The notes: a model not told the origin generated them from the sequence alone. DNA of 51,463 nt from Gryganskiella cystojenkinii (GCA_015852425.1 JAAAIG010000191.1:1-51463); one strand, 5' to 3'; counted from the first letter of the stretch, positions 22,402 to 34,962 are shown. Made by a program: numbers and translations.

Positions 22402-24017
22402 ATGTTGCGTCTCGCTGATCCCCTGACCCAGGTCATCATCCTGGTGAGTCCTCTCTTCCGCATCATTTTCCTTTGCACTCTCCTCTCTCGTACAATCTGC
22501 GCATCCTGCAATCCTTTATGGCGACCACCACCACCAACATGGCCTGATGGGTGAAAAAGACAATCGACTAACAACCTGGTGTTCACTCTTTGCCGCCAAT
22601 CCTTTTTCCAAACGACTAGGGTTTCATCTGTTTCTGCTGTCCTGGTATGTTCAATGCCTTGCAGGGAACCGGATCTTACGGTCTCAGTTCCAAAGATACC
22701 GATGTCGGTAACCACGCCGGTATCGCTCTTTCTGTGGTCTTTGCCTTCTCCTCTCTCTTTGCCGGTGCTCTTTTCAACTTGCTCGGACACCGTGTCCTTC
22801 TCATCCTCGGAGGTTTGACCTACGTTCTTTACGTCGGATCTTTCCTCGCTTACCACTACATCCAGTCCATTGTCTTCGTCGTCATTTCCTCTTGCTTGCT
22901 CGGCGTTGGTGCCGGTTGGTTGTGGTGCGCCCAGGGTGCCGTCATGATGGGTTACCCCTCTGAGGGCGACAAGGGCAAGTACTTCTCGATCTTCTGGACG
23001 ATCTTCAACTGCGGCGGTGTCCTCGGAAACTTGATCCCCCTCGGTATCCAGTGGAACGATCCCAAGGCCGGTGGTGCCTCGACCGGTTCTTATATCGGAT
23101 ATATGGTCGTGATGACCATCGGCGCCCTCATCTCCGTCTTCTTGTTGCCCACCTCCAAGGTCACCCGTGCGGATGGCTCTGCTGTCGTCAAGGTCAGGTA
23201 CTCTTCTCCGATCCTTGAGCTTCAGTCTGTCATGAAGCTCTTTACGGACTGGCGCATGTTGTGCCTTATCCCCATGTTCTTCACCTCCAACTGGATCTAC
23301 ACCTACCAGTTCACGATGAACTCTTTGAACTTCTCTCAGCGTACCCGTAACATGAACTCGATGTTCTACTGGTTTGCTCAGATCTTGGCCTCCATCGCTT
23401 TTGGTGCTTTCCTCGATCGCGCCAAGTGGACCCGTTCCACCCGTGCCCGTTACGGTTTGATTCTCATGTCCGTTATCCTCGCCGCCATCTGGGGCGGCGG
23501 TATCGTCTTCCAGACCAAGTTTGGTCCCAAGTCTGTTATTTATGACAAGGATGGCACCCCCGTCAAGAACGACCTGCCAGGTGGGGATTACCTCGCCATT
23601 GATCTTGTCGAGAACACCAGCGACTACATGGGCCCCTTCTTCTTGTACTTCTTCTATGGAGTTGCTGATGCTATGTACCAGGGTTACTCTTACTGGTTGA
23701 TGGGAGCCCTTACCAACGATACCAACCAGGCTGCTCGCTTCGCTGGTTTCTACAAGTTTGTCCAGAACTTGGGAGGTGTCTTGGCCCCCGTTGTCCAAAC
23801 CTCGACCATCGGTATTGCTCCCTCTGCTGGCAACAATATCTTGCACGCTCATGGCAAGGGTATGGGTGAGATCATCATTGCTGTTGTTCTCGTCTTTGTC
23901 GGTATCATTGGTGCTCTCCCTGTTGCGTTCAAGGCCGTCCAGGACCACACTATTGAGGAGGGTGATGAGGTCGTTGGTGAGAAGCAGGAGGTTGTCTTTG
24001 AGGACGTCAAGGCATAA
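22402..24017 (+). CDS. UNC-93-like major facilitator (DUF895) membrane protein
   Basis: Model of 479 aa with exons 22402-22443 and 22620-24017. The first exon codes only 14 residues and joins in phase 0. About 11-12 hydrophobic segments are visible. Family marks include CCPGMFNALQGTG after helix 1, GAGWLWCAQGAVMMGYP, NCGGVLGNLIPLG and the late motif YQGYSYWLMGALTND followed by ARFAGFYKFVQNLGG. These match the fungal UNC-93-like/DUF895 branch of the MFS. Animal UNC-93 regulates potassium channels and UNC93B1 traffics Toll-like receptors. The substrate of the fungal proteins is not established. Codon use is strongly biased to C-ending codons, so high expression is likely. That bias also explains a long open frame on the opposite strand. 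The C-terminal tail is acidic. Confidence 0.92.
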
Positions 24018-24714
24018 ACTACTATACTTTTGACTTGTTTCTTTTCAGCGATTCCCGCCCTACGACTCATTTTAGATATCCATATGCAAATAACCTAATG
24101 CACAACTCTTCATCTACCATCATAATTGAAAACACATGTAAAGTATATAATCTTCAGACTTAATTTTATTTCGTTGTTGTGTTGAAGAGCAAAGAGTCGA
24201 AAATCGCCATGCGCTGACTTTGTTGTGTGGCTGTGGCTGTGAGAGGCATTCTGGGCTGTTTGTCTTAAAAACGGCAGATGGCTATCGTGGCTGAGCTTGG
24301 CGGACAGAAATAAAAAAAATCCTGGGAAAAAAGAAGCATCACGTATGTGCTTGCTTGGCAAACAAAGAATATTTTCAGTTCCACTAATGATGAAATGGAA
24401 AGAGAGCGCAGGACCCAAAAGTCGACATGGCCTCAGTCGCACAAGGAAAGATGGAGCGCAAAAAAATGATGTCACTGTCCACCAATTGTTCCTCTTGGCG
24501 ACCCCCTCCCCTTTTGTGAGCATCGCGAATGGATATAAAGGGAAACTGATGTCCAACAACCCCTCCTTTTTTCTCACATTTCATCTCTCAAATAATCTTT
24601 TTTTAATCCCTCTCCAGCAAAGCCTTGACTCCAGTGCTCTTACTCGAAAACTACAAGTGCCTTCTTTTTTCAATACGTTGATACCACTTTCCACTCTTTA
24701 AAAAACTAAGAACA
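24018..24714. other. Intergenic region and promoter of WW-domain gene
   Basis: About 700 bases between two tandem plus-strand genes. I see no coding signal. The right part holds a TATA box and a T/C-rich leader. Confidence 0.5.
24534..24540 (+). promoter_or_regulatory. TATA box of the WW-domain gene
   Basis: TATAAAG lies 181 bases upstream of the ATG at 24715. A T/C-rich leader follows. Confidence 0.55.
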
Positions 24715-25809
24715 ATGGGTTGCGGCAGCTCTCGAGATCTCGACGGAGGATACCGTCCTCGTCCAAACCAATACAACAATCAGTATCAACAACAGCCACA
24801 ATACCAACAACAACAGATTCCTTATGGCTTGCCCCAAAGCGTCATCCCTGCCTCAACACTTCCTCCTGGCTGGTAGGGCAACAAGAGCAATCCCTGTTTT
24901 TGCTCCAATGATACTGGTTTTGAGCAAAGCTGAAGTTCTCACCACTTTTTTTTTTAGGGTGTCGCAATGGGATACCACGAAGCAACGACTTTACTACATC
25001 TACCCACAGACCAACACCGTGACCTGGGCACACCCCAACGGACCCGAGGCCGATGCCCAGGAGATGGCTCGATTCTATCAAATCCAGGAACTTCAACGGC
25101 AACACCATGCCAGCGCTCCTCAACAAAACTATGGCAACACTGGAATCAACAAGAACTTTGCGGATTCTTATAATCGTTTCGGAGGGATGGGTCCAGGCGC
25201 AGGTCTTCTTGCAGGTAGAGTTCAGCACGAGTCAGTGAAAATAAGATCAAGAGCGAGAGTGCACTTGATTCCAAGACTGCTTTTTTGGGTTCTTGTAAGA
25301 AGCACAAAGAAGATAACAGCTGATGTCGTTTTTTTCTTCTCCTTTCAAAATAGGTGGAGCGTTGGGTCTTGTGGCTGGTGGTCTTCTTGCAGAGGTAACG
25401 CGACCCGTTTTATCATCAGGTAGACAAGAGAGGAAGATCCCACTTTGCAGTTGTTAACAGATTTTTTTTTTGTCTTCTCTTTTCGTTCTCGATAACATCA
25501 AATCAGGGCTTTGAGCATTATCACCACGGATTCGGATACGGGAACGGTTACGGGTATGGCGGCTATGGTAACGATGGTTTCTTTGGTGGCGGTCCAGAAT
25601 ACATGCCCCAACAGCAAATCATCGAGAATAATACAGAGAACGTCACGATCATCGAGAACGGTAACGGAGGCTTTGACAACAACGATTACGTTAGTTCCGA
25701 TGCTCAAGACTTTTCTTCAGGGAATGATTTTTCTTCAGGGAATGACTTTTCTTCGGGGAATGACTTTTCTGGAGGAGATTTTGGCGGCGGTGGCGGCGAC
25801 TTTTTCTAA
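24715..25809 (+). CDS. WW-domain protein, predicted lipid anchor, glycine-zipper, Asn/Gly-rich tail
   Basis: Model of 252 aa with exons 24715-24872, 24958-25214, 25354-25394 and 25507-25809. The N-terminus MGCGSS is a textbook N-myristoylation plus palmitoylation signal (Gly2, Cys3), predicting a membrane-attached protein. A Tyr/Gln-rich stretch follows. The WW domain spans about residues 49-79, with Trp53, a YYIY core, Trp76 and Pro79. The first intron splits the Trp53 codon and splicing restores it, which supports the model. WW domains bind proline-rich ligands. Residues about 134-153 form a Gly/Ala/Leu segment (GLLAGGALGLVAGGLLAEG) like a glycine-zipper membrane helix. The tail is Gly/Tyr then Asn/Asp-rich and holds three DFSSGN repeats. 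The family role is unknown. Confidence 0.88.
25708..25761 (+). repeat. 18-bp coding repeat, three units (DFSSGN)
   Basis: Three tandem 18-bp units, differing at only a few positions, encode DFSSGN in the C-terminal tail of the WW-domain protein. A fourth partial unit follows. Confidence 0.9.
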
Positions 25810-26221
25810 AATTTTAAAGGGCTTAGGACCACTCCCTCCCAGGGGTTCGACCTTGACAATTCGTGATAGTAGCCGTAGCTAAAAAAAAAAAAAAAAAAAA
25901 AAGAAACCATACCCTTTGCCTAGAGAGACAATAATACTGCAGCAACTACAAAGTCTTTTCGGAATTAGCATAATAATATATCAATGTTCAATTTTTTGTT
26001 TTTGATTTGTCATAGATTTGTTCATGATATCATGAAGGAGATATGTATTTTGTACACACAGGTAGAAAAAGGGATAAGAGTACACTACACTAGAAGAACA
26101 GCAAGAAAGTAAACAAAGGTATCGCAAAGAAAATACAAAGAAGAAAGAGAAGTGTGCTACAAGAAAAGAGAAAAAGAAAAGGTATATAAAAAACAAAAAG
26201 AGTGGGGAGTGTGTAATCGGT
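25810..26221. other. Convergent 3' intergenic gap
   Basis: This 412-base, A-rich gap lies between converging stop codons and includes a run of about 22 A from about 25880. I see nothing coding. Confidence 0.5.
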
Positions 26222-29134
26222 TTAGGCCATATGCACCGTCCAACGGTCGGTACCCTGAAGACGCGTAAAGACGACCTTGGCCCGAGAGTTGTAGGTGATG
26301 CCATCCGAGTTTCGGACAAAGAGTAAGGGCAAAGCAATCGAGGTCTCCTCGGGAGAGACGCCCATATGCTTGCCCTGAGGCAGATCCACCAGAAGCGTGG
26401 TTTGATCCGACGATTCGGAGGTAGAAGTGGCCGTGGATCCTGAGGCGGTAGCAGCGGTGGCGGTGCTTCGGATGATATGTGTCGTCAGGGGACCTCGTGA
26501 TCCCAACCAGACGTTCATGGGGACCTGGCTTGGTTGATTGCCGAGTTGGGAGTAAAAGTTAGAGACCACCAGCTCTAAAGTGTGTGAGGCAGTATTGTAG
26601 ACTGGGTTCTTGAGCAAAGTTGGGAAGGGCGTAATAGGATGAGGGGCCTTCGCGTCCTCTTCCGCGGGCAGTGATTCAAAGTAGGTATATTCAAACTTAG
26701 CTATTTAATGCAGGCAAGGTAATGGATCGAATGTACAGTTAGAACAACAGGTCTTATGCGCATAATAATTGAATAAAAAGAAGTGTGCGGATCAAGTAGA
26801 CTTACAAATGCCGACGATGGTCCAGCACAAAAAGTCATCACTACCGGGTTTCATGATATCGCTCGGGTGATCTTCGGTGGTCATGGTCGAGGGTTGGTAT
26901 CTCAACACAGTCTTGGCCGAGGTCGAATGATCCATGTATCGACCGACCTGATGGTCGTTCCCAACCGCACTCAAGTAGACATGTTGACCGTTCTTGTCTC
27001 GTTCAAGGGACTGAAGGGCAACTTTTTGCATCTGACAGATAGGACCCGTAGCATTCTCGAGGATCCGACCGTTCTCAACTTTGCAGATGATCAAACGATC
27101 TGATTGCAGACCCGTCGCGTTCTCGGTCAAGATAATCTCGGCACCGTAAGTGATTGGGGTTGATGCGGACACTGCAGCAGTGGACGACGAAGAAGAAGCA
27201 AGAGAAGGAACCGGGTTCGTAATCTTGGGAGAGGTCATGCGGGCGGCGGGGCACGTGGGACCATTGGAGACGATCGTGATCGAGAACGCGGACCAGTTCG
27301 AGTTCTTGGCACAAAACTCTCCATCCTGAACAGACATGTATTTCGTACGGACGGTCTGTGAGTTGATGCGATTAAAGAGCGAGACCAAAGAACCGGCAAG
27401 GATGCAGGACGAGACATTGCGGGCCTTGGCAGTCTTCTTGGAGGGCTTGGAGATAATCGTGATCGGGGCCGAGTCAAACACAGCGTAAGGTTCGGGGAGA
27501 TCGGCTGCGTGAACGATGCTCTTTGCCATCTCGTCACTGGGACTCGAGCCTGAAGTCGCCAAAGTCTGCTGTTCGCCAGAGTTGACAAATCCATTGGGCA
27601 AGCAAGCACGACCATAGACTTGGAGCTTGAGTTGGAAGGCCTTGGCCTTAGCGGTACCTGTGACGTAGAGATAACGGAATGTACCCGAGTGATCGTCCTC
27701 CAAGGTTGAACGCTGGCCCGGTGGGTTGCTGTTGTTGCCATCACCAGAGTCGCAGATAACAGACATGGTCACCTGAGGCTTGTTACTCAATCCAGAGTTT
27801 GAGTGATGATCGTCCTGAGGGGCTTGGATTTGAACAATGGGAGGCGGGCAGAGAAACCGCTTCTCGGAACCATACGACTTCTGAGCGACCGAGGCATGCA
27901 GACAACAGATGGTGGTCATCTGATAACGGGTAGAGGGATCTTTGGAATCAAAGACCTGACGCTTGACGATGCTGCTGCTTCCTGAAGTTGCCTGGGTCTC
28001 CAAAGAAGAGCCAGTAGAAGACTTTGTGGCCATCATCTTGGGAGATCGGTTGACCTGAGCCGAGACATGGTCCTGGATGGAACGACGGATCTTGGCATTG
28101 CGTTCCTCTTCAAAGTTGGCGCTGCTGAGGTTTGACCACTTGCGCTTGTTGATATCAGGGGACGAGCCCAAATTCGGCGAAGTGTTGGCCTTGGGTAACA
28201 ATGCCTTGGGGGATGAGGACGAGGCTTTAGCCTTGGGTGATGAACGCCGTTCTTGTTGTTGAGGGGACTTCTTGGCTGTTGCCTTGTCATCGTCGTTGTT
28301 ATTGTCGAGGATGTGACTGATGGACATGCGACCCTTATTATTATTTTTGGTGGCGTGTATCTGTGTGACTCTGTGACTGTCAGGGACCACTATCGGATCT
28401 GCTTCATCTGAGCTGTGTGGAGGACTGGTCAAACCTTGTTGTTGCTGTTGTCGGTGCAAGGGCGAAGAGAGCGGGGACATGGGTGAGGGGGAACGCGAGG
28501 GTGAAGAGGCCGAGGAAAGTGCTGGATGGACTTCAATCGCATCCAACAGAGACTCCATACTAGTTCCCAAGAACTCGTGGCTGCGACCACCCTTGTTCTT
28601 CTGTTGGGGCTGAGGTAGAGGCAGCATATTCGTTGCGACTGAAGGTTTGATGATTGGGTTTGGTTGAGGATTCTTTTGATAACGACCGTCAAAAGATTGG
28701 TAGGGATGATGCTGCCGCTGATGTTGACGTTTTTGTTGTGGCTGTTGATAGTGATGATGATGCTGCTGCTGTGGTTGTTGTTGTTGTTGACGCTGTCCCT
28801 GTGACTGAGACTGGTAATGATTACGCGAGTTATTGTGAGCAAAGGGGTGAAGAGTGTTATCCAGTGGGTTATTCCCATGCAAGAGGTGAACGTGGCTATT
28901 CCGATGCGTTGACTCGCCAGCTGGGGTCAAATGATGTACTGCTGGGGAGGAGGAGGTCGATGATGTGTGTGAGGAAGGAGGGGAAGAAGGAGTGTGGGTA
29001 TCAAGGGGGTAAAGAGCAGCGAGTGAAGGGAGAGGGAGAATAGTCAGGCGAGCATCGGGGTGGTGTCTGCTGGCTGTTGCCGAGTCGATGGACTCTGCAT
29101 AAGCCTGGGCGGCCGAGGGAAACGGGGACCTCAT
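26222..29134 (-). CDS. CSL (CBF1/Su(H)/Lag-1) family transcription factor
   Basis: Model of 935 aa with exons 29134-26806 and 26700-26222 (105-nt intron). The first 400 residues are disordered and Gln/His/Ser/Pro-rich. The N-terminal Rel-like domain starts near residue 405 and keeps the DNA-contact motif VAQKSYGSEKRFLCPPP. The beta-trefoil domain (about 565-750) holds ISKPSKKTAKARN, LFNRINSQTVRTKYM and RLIICKVENGRIL. The C-terminal IPT/TIG domain (about 780-935) ends with FVRNSDGITYNSRAKVVFT. The join WTIVGISKFEYTY across the intron matches the family line and fixes the acceptor. CSL proteins bind the GTGGGAA core. In fungi, which lack Notch, fission yeast Cbf11 and Cbf12 control cell cycle, adhesion and lipid genes. 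The long N-terminal arm suggests the Cbf12-like class, but class assignment needs a tree. A Ser/Ala-rich insert of about 35 residues interrupts the trefoil. Confidence 0.95.
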
Positions 29135-31280
29135 CGTCGATTATTAGATATTAATGTTGCTGTTGTAAAAAGATTTTCGATGGTAAGCGAGTCAGTGATC
29201 GAATCTTGGTCTTCGGAAGGAAGCTGCGATGGCTGAGTGGTGAAAATTTGTTTTATGTTATCTCGTACCAAAGTTGGGAGGCGAGTTTTGTCGAGGATGA
29301 AAGGGTATTATGCGAGGAGTAGAGGAACTGGAAAGCAAAAAGTAAGAGTAAATGATGGATGATGATGCGAGCAAGGATGGTGGGGAGTTGTAAAGAGAGA
29401 AAGAGAGAAACGAGCGGAAGAAAAAAAAAGAGGAAAGGAGAGCAAAAAAAAAACGTTATGTCCACCCCGGACGGGTTCCTTTATGTGTCAGATTTCGAAA
29501 GATTCGCACGCACTCACCCATCGGAGCATCTTTTTTTTAAGTGTGGTGCCATGTGCAGACGAGCTGACTGACTGGCGGACCGACAAACAATTCATTCCAA
29601 CAGCATTCAAAACAAACGACAAATATGCGGAGATAAGGGAACCATCCTAAAAAACCCTTTTTTTTGGTTTCGTTTGTTTGTGCTTGGTCGAGTTTTGTCG
29701 CCATCGGGACCATCGGTCAAGCCCTTTGCGTCTTTTTTGTGAGTTGCTGTTACGCAAGTGTCACTTGAAGGGCCGATGGAGGGACGAGACTTTTTGGCAA
29801 CCACAAAAAAAAACTCCATTTCGTTTCTCCCACACTCTCTCAGCTGTAAACCCACACGAGGGAAAGATGAGTAGGGTGGGACAAATATGCGCGCACGGCA
29901 CTCTCGCACGCCATTCATTTTTTTTTTCTTTCCTCCTCTCTCCTGGCTATCTCTCGTCCATAGTCTGTTCTCCTTTTTTCATGCGTTGGTCTCTCCTTTG
30001 TTATCTATTCTACTCCCCTTCTTTTCCTTCAACGACGATTTCTTGGCTGGTGGTTGGGGGAATGATCAACTGATCGATGGAGAGACAAGACGAAGAACCA
30101 TAAGAGCTGACCGTGAGAATTTGGATAATCGTTATAATTTTGGAAATATAAAAAAAAATATCTCATCGATTACGATGTTTGTCTTCTTGCCCTTTTTTGA
30201 ATCTCCCTCATATACCCCGCCCAATGCTGGCGGCAATTTTTTTTTTTTTTGTGGGCGAAAGAAAATCGATGGTTCGGAAGGTTGTCTATCAACCGGGAAG
30301 CTGGGGAAGTGGACCACACTCATCCTTGCTGTTGATATCTTCGAGAGGTGCAGTGGATATATGCCTCTCCCTCATGACTAAATAAAATCCATACGTTTCT
30401 TTCCTTTTTCAGCAGTGGACTCCCCGAATCTCATTAAACAGACACGTCCGCGGCCTGACCAGTACACCAATGGACGCTTCGGGTGGAACTTTTTAAAGTG
30501 TAGAGTTTCGACTTCTCCGGATCTTTCCCTCTTCACCCTGAATGGGCGCAATTTTTTCCCCTCCATGTTCTCCGGAGCAAGGACGAGAGCGAAAAATGAC
30601 CTTAGATGTGATTGTGAGAAAGTAATAAAAAAGTGGAGCATGTGAACGGAGGCGAAATCGTAATTTTTTTCTCCTTCTTTTTATTTCTCGCTTCTCTTTG
30701 TTAGTTGAAATTCCTTTCTTACTATTGACTTGAATCCGTGTGCAGTTGAGATATTCGTCGCTTTCAGATGTATCATAACATCCCTCATCCATACTGCTGT
30801 TTCTCGTCTTGAAAAGATGTCAAGAAGTACCGATGAAGGCGGGTATTCATCTTGGCGTATAAGCCCGACTTGCCCCCGCTCGAATCACCTTCAAACGCGT
30901 TATCCCATCAGCCGTGACTGTCACTGATCGAGATTATCATTTGTGATCATCAGTTTCATAATAACCCTATTTTTGCAATCTGTGCGTTTAGAAATTCACG
31001 TGCCGCTCCAGCCAATCGAATCCTCATTTTGCTTTCCCACAATCCCTCTCCAGCTTGTTTTCTCACGACCCCGAAAAAGGAAATCCCTCTTTTTTAAATT
31101 CTTATCTGCTTGTTCAGCGGCATCTTTCTTCACGAAGGGACATACAAGATGTTTTTTTTTTTTTTTTTTTTTTTAAAAAAATGTGATAGAAAAAATAAGG
31201 AGGTTCCAGAACAGAAGGAGAGCACGCGAGAAGAGATTGAAAAAAAATGCTATATTTTTTATTCCTTTCCTTTTTTTGAA
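29135..31280. other. Intergenic region upstream of CSL gene
   Basis: About 2.1 kb between the CSL start and the stop of the next minus-strand gene. I see no gene. It holds a GA-rich leader region next to the CSL start, a CACGTG E-box at 30997-31002, a GTGGGAA core on the minus strand near 31043-31049, and a T23 run at 31152-31174. Confidence 0.5.
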
Positions 31281-34200
31281 TCAGGGTGAAGGCGGCAAAT
31301 TCAAAAACGATTCTTTCAAGGCTTCTTCTTCTGCTAGTTGTCGTTTCCGTTCAGCGGCCTCTCGTTCTGCCAAGACGCTGGCCTCGGTTCGGAAGGCACT
31401 TGGAGGGATGTAATAGGAAGCTGGGATGATCTCTGTGTTGAGCGATTCCTTCTTGTCCTGGTCAAAGGGATGAACGCTGCTGGCAGCCACTGTAGTCACA
31501 TTCATGGCCACTTGGAGAGGTAGAGAAGTCGCGGCAGCAGCAGTAACAGAAGTGGCGGCAGTGGTTGCCGCCGCCGCGACAGATTTCTTCCACTCCTTGT
31601 ACTCCTGCATCCGTCGCTCTCTTTTCGCGTAATAGGCATCTTGGACTTGCTGTGGAGTTGTTACAGGGTTATTCCTGGTCGCTATCGAGATCGCCTTTGT
31701 CGTCACGCGCCTTACAACATCGAGTTCTTCTTCGGGTGATCGAGATCTAGACTGGGGTAACTGAACTGAGGGCGGTAGCGGAGGCGGGATAGACTGCTGC
31801 TGCTGTGGTTGTTGTTGTTGAATAGGCTGTGACTGTAGCAGAACCTGAGGCTGTAAAAATTGTGACTGAGTTTTCAAAAAATTGGGTGGTGCTGGCACTG
31901 ATAGCGATGATGCTGTCGGGATCGGTATGGTCTCGTTCATCTTGTAGATCTGGTTGCCATCATTGCCCACCCCCGCCGGCTGAGCGAAAGGCACGTTCCG
32001 AATCCCTGCTAGTGTCTTCGAATCGAACGTCCATTGATTCGACTGGATGATCATTACGTTCTGATGCTGATGAGATTGGTCCGGTAGATGAGTTGGTTTG
32101 AAGTAAATCGGCCCCGGTTGTCCCTTACGTTCTGTCGATACCGAGGACGACGAGGAAGCAGAGGTAGAAGAGGCAGAAGAGATAGGGCCCGATTTTTGAC
32201 TAGAAGCCGCCAAGAACATTGACTGCAGAGAAGAAGTGGAAGAGCTGGAGCTCTTTTCGGTGCTATCTTTTAGACTGTCTCGATGGCGCCTTAGATTATC
32301 GATATCGCGGTGGATCGTAGACAGATCCTGTGGCACCGGAGTTAGACCTGACGACGACGGCGATGAGGATCCTCTGGGTGAAAGTGATCTGTCGGCGGAT
32401 CGTTGAGCGGTCCGGAGAGGCGAGTGCGATTGAGCCCGAGCTGCGATAACAGCAGGCGAAACTGGAGGGGAATTCATTCGAGCAGGGACAGAGGCCATTC
32501 TAGGGCCTATATCTTGTGACTCCGGAGTCGAATGCGATGAGATGGTGATTGTTGTACAAGAGGAAGCATGGGACCTCGCTGGAGAAGTGACCGAGATTAC
32601 GTGCGCATCAACCGACGTGACTGAGGAGGCACGTCGACTATTCGAAAAGTCACTGGTAAAGACTGGATTGGTCGCCAAATCTTGAAGATATACATCATCG
32701 AACTCCGGTATCACGAGGTCCATGTCAGAGGCCATGCCCAGGATCAGGTTCATATCTGCGTCCAGAGCACTAACTCCTTCTACTTCGTCCAGCTCCATGC
32801 CATCCGGTTCTTGCTTGGGACTATGAACTTTGTTTGACGATTCACTTGACGATTCCGTGCCGGAGGAGCTCTCCTTTTGTTGCCGAGGTTCGGGGGATTG
32901 ACTGTTTGTGCTGTTGTTACTGATAGAGATTGCGTTGTTGGTATCGATGTCGTCGTCCGAGATACCATCGATATCTACGGTCTCGGAGGACTCTCTCCTC
33001 TGACGTTTGGCCGTCATAGTCGTGCTGGGGCCAGAAGCATTCATGGCTAACGCGGCCATATCCGACTCGATACCAGGGTCGATCTCAATCTCCTCATCAT
33101 CCTCGGAATCGTCAATTGGGATCGCGTCCTGATCTAATGGTATGTGATGGACTATTGCTTCTTTAGAGGATAGACCGTCAATTCCAGTGATACTCGACAA
33201 AGACCTAATGTTGTTCAAGCCGTATGCTATCTGTTCAGAGGTAGCAGGTGCCTGGTTTTGATGCGTCAGCGGTGTCACCGTGAACTGGAGAGGATCGAGA
33301 GCAAAGTGATCCTCCATCTCGAATTCGTTAATCACGTCCGTGGGTCGATAGTCAGCCCCAAAACTGGCCGAGGTCAACAATGGAGAGTCCTCTGTGGTCC
33401 TGTATCGTCGAAAGACAGCTCGCAGGGACTTCGGCGTTTTGTTGCTGTTGTTGATATTGTTGCTGCCTCCGCGCATGTATTGATAAGGAGTACCAACTGA
33501 GAAGGATTGTCGGGATCTGGACCGCGATCGGATATATGAGCCTTGAGAGGCGAGTTGTTGCTGTTGTTGGAGTTGCGCATCGATCAGTCCCGTATGGGAG
33601 TGCCGACGAACCCTTGGGAATCCATCCTCAACAACAGCCAGACTCTGTGAATCATGACGATGACCGCGATTTGAGTTGGGTTGTAGGCATGGCTGAGAGC
33701 CATGAATCGGCCCTTGATCATGCCAAAATGGTTGCAGGATCCCCAAATGATCTCGCATAGGGTGATGTGACGTACCGATAGCAGTGGAAGCGGATCCCCT
33801 ACGTTGAATCTCAAAGAGATTGATGGTGTCCAGGGTATCGTTCGTGCCTAGGGTAGTTTTGATGGCCCTCTCAGGCACGACGATCGTGGAGCTTAGATCT
33901 GTTTGACGTGGGAGGACCACGAGAACCTTGCTCGGGGATGCAGAGGTGCCAGTTCCAGATCCGTCGTCAATTTTTTGAGCTGGGACAAGGAATAACATTC
34001 CTGTTCGAAAGGTAAAGTGTATGATACGATCGTGAAAGAAATCACTATGGGCGTCTGGGTAAAAGAAAATTCGGTCGGTGTTGGTCAGAACAGCCGATAT
34101 GATGTCAGGATGCGTCGTGGACGCGATCTGGAGATCGAATGTTGCTCACCAAGGGGGTCAAAGCGGACCAGTACAGACTGTCGAGGATGAAAGGCAGTAC

Positions 34201-34962
34201 GCAGGACTGGCTTTTGGTTGATGTGCCTATTACCTTCGCTGCAGGGTCTGACTTTTAGTGCGACTATGAAGCGAGAGAGAGAGAGAGAGAAAGATAGGGT
34301 TGCGGTTGGGGTATAGCAAAGGAATGAGAGTTGGGTGTTAATGTAAGCAAATGAAGTATTGGTTGACAATGTTGGAATGAATGAGGTAGTGAATGGAGAG
34401 ACGGTGAGAGATCAGGTAGGCGCGAGGTGGGGCATGGCTGACGAAACAGACCGTTGGAGAGAGCAAAAACGGTAAACAAACAGATCAAGAACGAGGTGCA
34501 GAGTTGTCAAAAAAGCCGTTGTTTGGGACAACCTGATCAGCATGAACTGGGATCAATCATCTCTTTCTCTGCTCGTCTTCGTTACTCTCACGACCACGGA
34601 CAGACATGGCCCCCTTTGACATTTTTTTTACCTTTTTTTACCTTTTTTTTTCCACGCGCAAACCTTTGGACTTGAACGGTGGCCGTGGGAGATCAGGTAG
34701 AAAAGTCGAGTTGTCCAACACACTCACGATGGTGGTGCAATGGTGTCAGTCGAAGAGCAAAGTGGAGTAGGCGTAAAGAGAGAAGGCGTGGGAGCGACCG
34801 ACGATCACCATGCCTATATGGGTGTCGTGTCTCCCTGGCCACGATTACGATATGACAATGCGAAGGCGGTGACTGGCTGAAGTCTGACACCTCGGACAAT
34901 AATTGCTTTTTGTCGAACAAGTCCTGGGGGTATGGGCTTATGGGAAGATCTTTTGATCGCAT
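31281..34962 (-). CDS. Unrecognised large acidic, Ser/Gln-rich protein
   Basis: Model of 1022 aa with exons 34962-34728, 34263-34150 and 34000-31281. The frames join. Exon 2 is preceded by a strong polypyrimidine tract and exon 3 alone codes over 900 residues. The first exon is the least certain part. I do not recognise the family. Visible features: exon 2 residues FHPRQSVLVRFDPLG leading into hydrophobic MLFLVPAQ, then VLVVLP and LFEIQRR, perhaps a small beta-rich N-terminal domain. An acidic middle follows (DDEEIEIDPGIESD, VDIDGISDDDID), then long Ser-rich segments and a Pro/Gln stretch. A conserved-looking segment runs from QNVMIIQSNQWTFD to FAQPAG. Near the end are a helical YYAKRERRMQEYKEWKK and a coiled-coil-like EREAAERKRQLAEEEALKE. 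Composition suggests a nuclear regulatory protein, which is inference only. Confidence 0.62.

Noticed and set aside
22338..23948. 536-codon open frame on the minus strand over the UNC-93-like gene
   Set aside because: The plus-strand protein is clearly homologous to a known family and uses C-ending codons. Such bias opens the antisense frame. The antisense product is Asp/Glu/Arg-rich with no domain.
25840..25860. tRNA-like GGTTCGA box
   Set aside because: The flanking bases cannot form the T-stem and no A-box or acceptor stem is present.
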